Assembly (NCBI RefSeq): GCF_004337985.1
Contig: NC_043741.1
Span: forward strand, 4,936,140-5,000,139
DNA length: 64,000 bases
Origin: Pyricularia pennisetigena
Lineage: Eukaryota; Ascomycota; Sordariomycetes; Magnaporthales; Pyriculariaceae
Direction: 5' to 3'
Below are positions 55,138-64,000 of this stretch, piece by piece. The notes under the pieces are model-generated. The model ran no database searches. It saw nothing but the letters and a program-made list of their open reading frames with translations, and had not been told where the DNA came from. The position numbers and the translations under genes were made by a program. The stretch's first letter is position 1; each line of letters opens with the position of its first letter.

Positions 55138-58100
55138 GTTTCAACATGTAGGGCAGATTGTTCAGCTGAGTAATAAGAAGGAGAAGGAGAAGGAGAAGGG
55201 GAAGAAAAGAGAAAAAAATTACAAAGTGGAAATACTGTAAAAGAACACAAGGTACTTGGGTACGAGATTTTATCTGATGACTTATTTCTTTCCCCCCTTT
55301 TTTTCATTATCTTTCTCGGCTCTCGACTCTCTTCCACGCGGATTGACTAGTCCAGAGCCCCATAGGGCCACGAGGACATGCCAGATGGAAGCAACCACGC
55401 TGCAAGATATGCATTTTGGCACGTGTCGAGCAGCAGCTCTCGGCGAGCCTTGCTTGTCTAGCTTGGTCTGGATATCTACAGTATGTACAAAGGGGGGAAA
55501 ACCCCCAAGCGCCAACACACGTCCCCTGGTCACTGCATTGCATGCCCCGGAAAAGTTTTGGCGAGTCGTGTCTCTTTTTTTTTTTTTTTTTCCATTCACT
55601 ACAGGGGAGGGATTAGAGACAAAGCAGATATTTGTACCGCCAGGGGTCCGTCGCATAGTCTCTGCTTGGTTATGGGCTCTTAAGCTTGAACCTTATCCGT
55701 ACGACCGACTAAGGGGATGCTTAAAAGAGGGCACAGCGGCACGCAAGCACCAAAGTATATGCCGTACCAGCAAGCACCAACGAGAAACATCAGCCCACAA
55801 ACTGTCCGGATAATATGTAACAAATACCAGGAAGCTGGATGAGGTGAAGCAACGCGTTATTATGCCGCCCAAATTAAATTACTTCCTTGTCGCAAACACA
55901 TTCTGCAAACTATATCTTGTGCTGGGGGCGGGAGGTAATGTTCGACCACGTTCTGCTTGTCTCCCGGCTCAAATATCGGTGCGAGCTGGCCGCAGCAGGA
56001 AAACCCTTTTTGTAGAAGCAGACCCAACCAGCAAAGATATTCTGTTTCTCCATCTGTACTTAGGCTTACCGGTTAGCCCCCCAAAAAAAAAACACAAGGG
56101 TCCATCCAGAGGAGAACAAAACCGCACTAGTCTACATGTAGTTATTACAGCAGCTGGAACCAAAACGTTTTGTTATGATGACATGCGCGCCTCCCTTTGG
56201 ATGGGATGATCCAACATCCCCCGCCTTTGAAGACGGTCTAGATTGTACCCCATGCCCAATCCAGTTTTCACCAAAATAGCCGCCTCGCTTGCAAGGCCAT
56301 TCCAAACTTTGTTTCGCTTTCAACAAAAAAAAAAAAAAAAGCCCGGAGGTTGAGCTCCTTTCGGGACTAGACAGGCATAGTCCAAGTCTTCGTTAGCGGT
56401 ATACTCGTAGTATTTCCCTGTCCATTCTCTGGCTGGTCAGATCAAAACAAAGCAAGCTACATGACCTTGCATTGCATTGCATTGCAGCATGTAGGAACAT
56501 GCGCCTGGGAGTTCGCCTAGCCTGTTCTCGATTCACCACGTATACCTACTGTGTGTATCGCCAAGGTTCGCTGCCCCAAAAAAGGTATCTTTGCCCGGCG
56601 GCTTTCGGGGCCGGAGTGTGATACCTCTCCGAGGCGAACGGCCACGGCACTAATGATATAAGTATTTTCCTTTCCTGGCAGCACTGAGATTCTTACCTGC
56701 CCACCTAGGTAGGTATTTTACTGCCACGAGTCAAAAGATTCAACCATGCATGCAACATGTCGTGCTTCTCAGCGTTCGGATCCGGTGTTCGGACAATACA
56801 ATATTGCGCCTGGGAACAGCGTGGCGACGGAGCACGGCGTACAAAAAGATGGCGCCATGGTGAACGAAAAGGCAAAGGCAGAGGGAATCGTTAAATACCA
56901 ATCTAAAAAAGTCCACAACTCGCCAAAAAAAAAAAAAAAAGAAAAAAAGAAAAGAAAAGAAAATCAGCTCAGGGGACCAGAAGAGAAAGAGACTGTACAA
57001 AAAACCACCATATTGGCTTTCGGCCGACGTTTCAGATGACTGCCACGAGAGTGGACTCGACAGTCGTGGAGATGATACTTTGTCCCGTTCCTGGCTTGGG
57101 CTTTTTGACTCGTATTTCAAGACTATATCGTGGTGGTTGCCTTGCTCGCGTGGTTTTCCCAAGCAAAGTGGCAGAAATTTAGTCACCTGAGTAAGTTGTA
57201 GAAGCCCATGCACTGATGGATTGTCAAGGCACGAGCTTAAAAAAAAAACAAAAAGAATCCTCGAGCTCCTATTCGTTGCCCTACTTGGAGAGGGAGCGAG
57301 ATGATAAAAAAAATCCTACTCACAACCTCGCAGACAAGCAATCAACTTTTTAGCCTCGGAACTGCCAGTTGCAACTCTAGATCCCAGACGGCAAGGGAAA
57401 AAGCAACGGCGGCGCGCAAGAAAAATAACGGCATCGACCTGCTCTACAACATCTTCGATCCGGCTACAGCAAATTCCGATCGCGAGGTTCAGTTTAAGGT
57501 TCAAGGAGATTATCAATGGGCTCGTCTAGCGCTTGGCCCGGCGCCCTGTCATGGCCCCTGCTAGGGCCGGGTGGCGCTTGAAAGCGGAAGTATGTGGGGA
57601 GATATGGTATACCATTTGCTTGATGAGAAGCTGCACTGCTTTGACTTGTTGCTTTTCAGCTTTTGCCAAAAAAAAAGAAATGAATATAAAAAAAAGCCCA
57701 TTAGTCTACCCCAAGACATTCCCGTCTGCCGACTGCCGTGGAGGCGCCAGGCTTCGACGCCGCGGGTCTGGGGGCCCGGGGAAAGCTTGGAAACCACCAA
57801 AGCTGTATCTGGTATCTGCTCTGCCAAGCTCCCCTCGAGACCATCCCGCACTACCGTTTGCCGGAAAGCAGTTTTTCTTTTTTTTTCGTTTTGACTGCCG
57901 GTATGAGTGCTTGCAGCTTGCAGGAGACCATTTTTGAGACTAGTTCGGAAAAAAGGTAATACACATCCAGCAAAAAGAAAAAAAAAAAACAAACGGTTGT
58001 GTCTTGCGATCTGCCTCTTCTGCCGCGCCAGGAACAAGGGGACAGAGAAAATAAAGCTTTGTTTTGTCAAAGAGAAAAAAAGGAACCGTTGCCTCTCCAG

Positions 58101-58409
58101 AATATTGGCCGCGAGGCGGTCACTTTTTTTTTCCTTTCTTTTCTTTTTTTGCCTTGTCCGCTGTTGTCAGTGTGACTTTTCTCCTTTGGTACTCCCGTTC
58201 AATAGGGGGGGTTTTCGGGTTGTTTGTTTGCTTTCCCACTCCTTTGGTCTCGTTTTTATCCTTGATTCTTTCCTGCAAGACGGGGAAAACAAGGTTTGCA
58301 GTTCCTGCATCCCCTTTCTTTTGACAAAGCCTCTCCCGACATTTTTCTCTCCGACGTCGAAGCCGATCCTTGCCGGCGGCCATCCGCCACGCCCTCATTG
58401 GGCTTCGCG
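55138..58409. other. 3.3 kb intergenic DNA without a supported gene
   Basis: Divergent spacer between the second Zn2Cys6 gene (minus) and the PTH11-type gene (plus). Contains many T/A tracts, an ATTGC repeat near 56465-56483, and short unsupported frames. Both promoters should lie at its ends. Confidence 0.6.
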
Positions 58410-60310
58410 ATGCCTTCCTCGCTCGCGGTCTGCGTATGTTACCTAGATCTTCTTTCGATCAGAAATTCTTTCTTTTTTTTCGGTCTTGCTTTCTCGCCAT
58501 GACCGGTCCTGGACGACAACTGGCATTTTGCTTACACACTTTGCCCTTGGAGGGATTTTCTTTTTTTTTTTTCTTTTTTAGGTGACAGAGTGGTGCCTTT
58601 GGTCGGTCGCCGTGTCGGCCTTCAGCCTGCGCGTCTTTGTGCGCCTGCGCATGAGGACCGAGCGGCTTGTTCTGTCGGACTTCTGGCTATTCATGGGCCT
58701 CGTGAGCTCGACGGCGGTCGTAACATGCGACACGATGACTTTTGCGTGGGGGTATCTGGAGCCCATAGAGCCGGGCAGCAGTTATCCAGAAACCATTCTC
58801 AAGGTGAGTCTTTTCGTGCCAGTACTTGTAGTTTTCTCCGGTCATTTCTTTGTGTGTGTATGCGTATAAGAAACAGGGTTTGGCCAAAATCTGACAGGGA
58901 ATCCGGGCGCGCAACTGCAGCTTCAGTATGCGACGAGCTACCTCTTCGACACGGGTCTCTACTTCACCAAGTTTTCCATCTTGTCCTTCTACTGGGTCCT
59001 CGTCGACCGCACGAGCCTGGGGATGCGCCGCGCCTTGTACGCGCTCGCGTTCATCGCCGGAGGTTTCTGGATCGCGACCGTCTTTGCCGACACGTTCTGG
59101 TGCGGGCGGAATCCGTCCGTCAACTGGATCTACGATGGCGTGGACGAATGTACCGTGTTCCTGTCTGTTGATGCCATAACGCTAAACTGGTCTTTCCAGT
59201 TCGTCACCGAGGTCCTCAGTGTGTCTCCCTTTTTTTTCTGTATTTCATCGTCCCGTTCTTTCGGTGTCTGTTTTTTCTTTTTTCTGACTTTCTTTCTCTC
59301 TCGCTCTCTCTCTCTCTCTCTCTTGTCGAATCCAGTCTTCCTCTTCCCCTTTCCAATCATATGGAAAGTTCAAATCAACCATCGTGCCCGTGTCGCCGTA
59401 TACGCACTCTTGGGCCTTGGTGCCGTAACCATCATGACAACCGTCGGACGGATGGTCGCCTACAGCCAGATCCTGAAGAGCGATTCCAACGACTACAGGT
59501 CACTTTGTGAGTTCAAACCCTTCTCCCCCCCGCCAGCTACTGCGCTCTTATAACCCTCGAACCGCTCGTCACCTTTTCGAGCGCCGACTTTGCTGCTAAC
59601 AACGAGGCTCCTGCGTGACTTCTGTTTCAATAGATATATGGGCGACAGGCGAATACACCACGTCCATCGTGGTCGTGTCCCTAGCCGGCTGCCGGCCGAT
59701 CCTGGGCAAGATCCCCAGCATCCTGGCGGCGTTCAAGCGCACGATCCTGCACAAGACGGGCTCGAGCGGCACGGACCGCACGCGGACGTGCAGCCGCTCG
59801 GGCGGGGGCGGGGGCGGCGGCACGGCGGGGGCGGCGGCGGGGTCGGACCAACAGAACCACGCAAACATGGCCGAGAACGCACCGCCGGTGATGACGGGGT
59901 CGAGGATGAGCGGCGCGGGGTGGCGCCTGAGCGCACACAACCAGCAGGGCGCGGGCGGGGTCAGCGTCGGCGGCGGGAGTACGCGGCTCAGCGGCGTGCC
60001 GAGGCACTGGATCGACGTGCTCGACACGGCGACGCTGTTTGGGGACGACGACGAGCCCGGAGCCGCCGGCCGAGGGAGCAGCAGGAAGAGCAGCAGGAAT
60101 CAGATGCCCAAGGACGAGGAGTGGGCCGACTCGGCGCAAGATGGAGGGTCGGATGGTAACCCCGGGCCGTCCGAGTCGGAGCCGACGCCCGGCCAGGACG
60201 ACGTGGCGGAGGTTGATGGCCAGGCCCATGTCGAGCCCAGGCCAACGACGGGAGTCGCTCAGGCTTCTCGCAAGACTGCGCCGGGTGATGACAAAGAAAA
60301 TACCCCATGA
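58410..60310 (+). CDS. PTH11-type seven-helix receptor without CFEM domain
   Basis: Five exons (58410-58433, 58582-58803, 58921-59218, 59336-59506, 59634-60310) give 463 residues. The first exon is only 24 bases (MPSSLAVC); its start is the least certain part, although the donor GTATGT and acceptor TTTTTTAG fit. Seven helices run from CVTEWCLWSVAVSAF to YTTSIVVVSLAGCRPIL, with the family pattern SDFWLFMG, LYFTKFSILSFYW, and a final PILGKI before the tail. The tail of about 210 residues is rich in Gly, Ser and Asp. There is no signal peptide or CFEM domain. A receptor at the plasma membrane is inferred; the ligand is unknown. Intron 3 contains a CT microsatellite (59297-59322). It converges on the CFEM gene at 60756. 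Confidence 0.82.
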
Positions 60311-60755
60311 CAAAAGAGTGACGCAGGCTGCTTGTCCTGCGATTGCTTGGCGAATGGTATTTAGCGTCATACACTCGTATTTAAACGGCGGGGGCCAGTG
60401 TACAATTATGCAGAACACGAGGTGACTCTATAAATATTAGCGGTGAAATACCTTGCCCTTGTCTCTATTGAACCCATATTTCCCAATTCCTGTATGGTAC
60501 TCTTTTTCCCAATAAGATCAATGACAAATACATAGTGTCCCAGTCATAGCTACTCGTCTCCTAGTGACTCGCGGTGAAAAGCCCTAAGAATTGGATGTCG
60601 TGCAAGTGAAAGAAAAGTGAAAGAAGAGTGAAAAAAAAAAAAAAAANNNNNNNNNNNNNNNNNNNNNNNNNNNNNNNNNNNNNNNNNNAAACACTGTTCC
60701 CCAATTCGAAAAAAAGTAACACGAGTAGCATATTCTAGAGGATCATGACAGTTAT
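60311..60755. other. Spacer between convergent genes with assembly gap
   Basis: Holds 16 A (60631-60646) followed by 42 N (60647-60688). No gene. Confidence 0.8.
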
Positions 60756-61389
60756 TTACATTGCGTAAGCGGCCCACGCGGCTGCGGCGCCACCCATGAC
60801 CGCATAAACAGGAGCCTCCGTCCTCTTTGGTGCGGCAACTCCCTGGGCGACTGATGACGATGCGCCACCCTGGCTGCTGCTGCTGTTCCCCGTAGCCATG
60901 GCCGAGATGACAAGGCTCGAGGCAGAGGCGACCTGAGCCGCGGGAGGGTTGGCGTTGATCTGCTGGCAAACCTTGGCTGCCGCGTCGGTGAGCTCTGTGT
61001 AGAAGGGGAAGCGATTGTTAGTTGGTATCCTTTTTTTGTCACTTTTTTTTATATGCAAATATCAAGAGCCAGAGACAAGGATGGATAGACACAAAAAAAA
61101 AAAACGTACTTCCAACGTCGGCAGTGTTACAAGCACGCAGAGCGCAGGGCCCGATCGACGCAATCAGCGTCTGCGTGTTGCTGCACAGGCACTTGAAGTT
61201 GCCGGGGTTGCAGTTGATGCTCTCGGCGGCCGACTTGAGGCAGCCGAGGGCGCAGCGGGGCAGGTCGTTGACGGTCGATACCAGGTTGCTGCTCGAGCCC
61301 GATGTGCCCGAGGGCGTTGAGCCAGTGGTAGGTGTCTGGGCGACGGCGACGGCCGCGAAGAAAGAGACGATGAGGGTTCGTAACTGCAT
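60756..61389 (-). CDS. Small secreted CFEM protein, GPI-type
   Basis: Two exons (61389-61110 and 60994-60756; donor GTACGT, acceptor CACAG) give 172 residues. A signal peptide (1-18) is followed by a Ser/Thr/Gly-rich spacer and a CFEM domain with eight Cys at 46, 50, 60, 67, 69, 82, 87 and 103; the intron lies between the seventh and eighth. A Ser/Ala-rich stretch and a hydrophobic C-terminus (AVMGGAAAAWAAYAM) suggest a GPI anchor. In Candida CFEM proteins the residue four after the third Cys is an Asp that holds haem iron; here it is Asn64. Haem binding is therefore doubtful. Role in the wall or in host contact is inferred. Confidence 0.88.
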
Positions 61390-63007
61390 CTTTTTTTTTA
61401 TTTATATTTTTACTTTCGAATTGCCTGCTCAGTTTGTTTTTTTTGGTTGTGTGGATGACTCGAGGGGGCGACGTGGGAAGAGATGGGATGGCAGCCGAAG
61501 ACCTGTTCGGACGGGATGGGATGGTATATAGCTGAATCGACTCTTGTGCTGAACGTTGGATGGACTGAATCTGTTGGCCTTGCGAACGAACTGAACTGGG
61601 AGAAATCGGGAAAGCGAAAGATAGGCTTAATTCTGTTTATGTTTTAAAACCTCATTTGTTGGAGAGCGAGCGACCTGCGTTTGCGGGAGTTTGGTTCCAA
61701 TGGATGAGCAGTCGAGACGCAGAATCGATTCAACGGAGTGGGTAAGAAATGAATGAAACGGGGGGACTCAAGCAAGATAAAAAGAGGAGAATTCTAAACT
61801 GGAATGGGAAACTGGAACGAAATGATGATGAAAGCCAATGGCAAAAAAATAATAATAACAATAATAATAATACGAGCAGGTTCAACCAAAAAAACAGTCC
61901 AGAAACCTGCATCCATCAAAAACCGGAGCTCCAGGCGCGCATCTTTCCTTCTGTTCTTCTAAGAACAAGGGGGGTGGCCATGATGTCAAACACGAGCCAG
62001 CTTAACAAAAGTCTCAGGGTGGGCCAGCCTGCACGCCGCAGACCACGTCCCTGCCAAGCGCCCACATACCTGGCCCCTCCTCCTGAGATCTTCATCGCCT
62101 TCCGGGCATGTTTGAGGTTGGTTGGATTGTTGGAAGCCCAGGCTGATGATCACTCGGTACCGGTAGTGGCGCTGGTAGTGATGACAAGTGGAACACAAAC
62201 TGCCATGGCAAACCTGCAAGATAGTTATTATTATTATTCTTATTATTCTTATTATTGTTGTTGTTTTTATTATTATTATTACTATGATTTGTTTTTCTGA
62301 GAGTTTTTGGCGACGTTCACTCATGTGTAGAATTCCAACGTGAGCCAGGGAGCGCGCTGTCTCGCTTATAAAATCACAGTTGCATTGCATTGTTCGCTTT
62401 CATAAATCTACAGTTCTAGACTAGAAATAGCATCAAGTTTACTTTTTTCGTCGGTCAGCCGTTGAGAGCGACGTTGTCAGGTAAATCGCGCTGCTGGTTG
62501 CGAGAGCCCTGCGGATTACTTTTAACCACTCGCGTTTCAGTCTACACTGCCATTCTTAGCTTGTTTCTTGCAAGAGTAATCCCTGCTGCATTTTTACCGG
62601 GGAGGGTTCTCGACTTAAATTACCCACGGCAGGTCGCCACCAGATTACCCTGCCACAACCTTTTCAATTGTAAACGTTTGGATGACTCGTGGTCTTTGTT
62701 TGGCAATCTAGTCTTAACGTGCAAATCATTGAATTATCTATAGGGCCAATAAAGCGCCGGAACCACAACAGACGTCCCCGGTTCCTAATTAGCAGCTCCA
62801 CCAATGGTAAAAAGACAGGGAGAGGTTAAGAGTGATGCCAAGCAAGCCAAGTTGGTACCGTTGGACCCTGTGCGGGCCTGGGATCGAACTGTCGAATTGC
62901 ATGTCCTCGTGCTCTGGAAACTGTGACGAGCACAGCAAGACGACCAAACGCTAAGCGCCTCCACCTACCCTACCACAGCCAGCCAGCCAGCCATTTGCCA
63001 TGTTTCC
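61390..63007. other. Intergenic DNA with ATT repeats
   Basis: No gene is seen. Contains AAT-type repeats at about 61848-61872 and TAT/TTG repeats at about 62223-62283. Confidence 0.6.
62223..62283. repeat. Imperfect TAT microsatellite
   Basis: About 60 bases of TAT units with TCT, GTT and TTT interruptions, intergenic. Confidence 0.85.
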
Positions 63008-63991
63008 TCAGCTGCCATCCCTTGGCACTCCAAACTCCTTGAGCACATTCAAAGGGCCGAGACTCTTCCATTCCTCGACGCTCTCCATCGTAGAAACCGG
63101 TACCAACCCCATCATCCCAATGGAATTTGTCGATGCAGGGCCGAGCACCGAACTCCGCCTCGGTATCACCGCCATCCACTGCCTCGTCATGATGAGGTTG
63201 TGCGGACAGTCGGTTCCCGGTCCCTCGGCTCGGAACTTTGAGCGCGTCGCCATTTCGTCCCTCAGCCCGTCGTAGATCTCCTTCAAGCCTTGACCGGATC
63301 CGTCCAGGGCCCGCCGAAAGTACAGAAACGGCACGTTTGCCGAGCCGCCGTCGCCGCCCTGACCACCACCCTGGTCATGCTCGTCCGCATCGAGAAAAGT
63401 GGTGAACCCCTCGGGCCGGGGCACAAACTGCATGTGCCTGTGCAGGCGGCTGAAGCCGGCCGCGACGCCGCAGTTGTAAAAGGCAAACTGGCCGTCCCGG
63501 AGCACCGTCCAGATGCCGTCCAGATCGACCGCCTCGAGTGGGTCCCACTGTCGCTTGAACCCGTCGCGCGTGAGCAGGAGCAGCTGCGGCCTCGTGTAGC
63601 AGAACTTGTTGGCGCAGAGCCGGTGCTTGGTGCCGACGTCGCAGATCTCGAAGCCCGCCGTGTTGATGTCGCTTCCGGGCTCCAGAGGCGGTTTCAGAGT
63701 CTGCTCCGTGACGTCCTTCTCTTCGGGTGTGTTGGGCTTTTGGCTCAAGCTGGAGGCTACCATGAAGAGAAACTATTTTTTTTTATCCCAATGGGCCACG
63801 GGTCGATATGGTGAGACTTGTTTTATGAAAACACTAAAAAGCGAATGCAGTATAATGAGTGCGCCTACCTTGAAGCCTTGGTCGACAACAGGAACCACCT
63901 TGGTGTTCTTGTCGTATCGGACGTCACCGCTTTCTACGAGGGCGTCGAACCGCTTCAAAATCTCGGCCTCGCTGAGAATTTTCTGCAACAT
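63008..63991 (-). CDS. ATP adenylyltransferase / Ap4A phosphorylase (Apa2-type)
   Basis: Two exons (63991-63869 and 63772-63008) give 295 residues if the ATG at 63991 is the start; an extra upstream exon could lie beyond the window edge, since the gene stops only nine bases from it. The donor is GTAGGC and the acceptor AAATAG. The first exon (LSEAEILKRFDALVESGDVRYD) matches the N-terminus of yeast Apa1/Apa2. Later come CANKFCYTRPQLLLLT and the HIT-like motif H152-R-H154-M-Q156, whose first His is the adenylated residue in the family. The C-terminal NSIGMMGLVPV stretch is also typical. The enzyme splits Ap4A with phosphate into ATP and ADP. Assignment is strong; the start is the uncertain part. 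Confidence 0.87.
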
Positions 63992-64000
63992 GGCTACCGA

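Noticed and set aside
62860..62960. tRNA-like box GTTCGATCC on the minus strand
   Set aside because: The flanking bases do not form the T stem or an acceptor stem, so no cloverleaf is possible.

Overview
The window is nuclear DNA of a filamentous ascomycete (Pezizomycotina), most likely a sordariomycete. The evidence is short introns of about 70-190 bases with GTRAGT-type donors and CTRAC-like branch points, GC-rich coding exons set in long poorer intergenic DNA, and filamentous-fungal families: PTH11-type receptors, CFEM domains, Zn2Cys6 regulators, a GT90/CAP10 glycosyltransferase, a Fig1-type claudin-like protein, a fungal Nej1/XLF and a GPI-anchored chitin deacetylase. Species cannot be fixed from the sequence alone. 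I support 18 protein genes (about one per 3.5 kb) carrying 22 introns, one poorly supported gene relic, and no tRNA, rRNA, CRISPR array or transposon. Four runs of N, three of them beside homopolymers, are assembly gaps.

Left part (1-26 kb): a gene-free 4.9 kb; a minus-strand Na+/H+ antiporter (4897-7143); 4 kb without genes; a plus-strand Fig1-like four-helix membrane protein (11189); a minus-strand GT90 glycosyltransferase (12365-14131); a possible decayed gene (14480-15621); the end-joining factor Nej1/XLF (15855-17771); a secreted Gln-rich repeat protein (18617-20887); then 5.5 kb without a gene.

Middle (26-48 kb): a single-pass membrane protein with a threefold motif in its tail (26411-28797), a small GPI-type wall protein (30676-31317), a ZIP zinc transporter with Cys/His-rich outer modules and a suggestive promoter (32963-34946), a secreted M28 aminopeptidase (36184-37698), an arrestin-fold protein (38414-39814), a CFEM-containing PTH11-type receptor (41133-43423), a GPI-anchored chitin-deacetylase-type enzyme (44877-47258) and a 58-residue Cys protein (47984-48160).

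Right part (48-64 kb): two tandem minus-strand Zn2Cys6 regulators (48892-52096 and 53523-55137), a second PTH11-type receptor without CFEM (58410-60310) converging on a small secreted CFEM protein (60756-61389), and an Ap4A-phosphorylase-type ATP adenylyltransferase at the right edge (63008-63991).

There is no obvious operon or metabolic cluster. The shared theme is the cell surface: receptors, wall remodelling, metal uptake and secreted proteins. The observations most worth checking are the promoter site cluster and metal-binding modules of the zinc transporter, the repeated LGxIG motif plus basic C-terminus of Nej1/XLF, the repeated NMQSRWS motif, paired 17-residue repeat arrays in the Gln-rich secreted protein, and poly-T tracts lying on the sense strand inside many introns.
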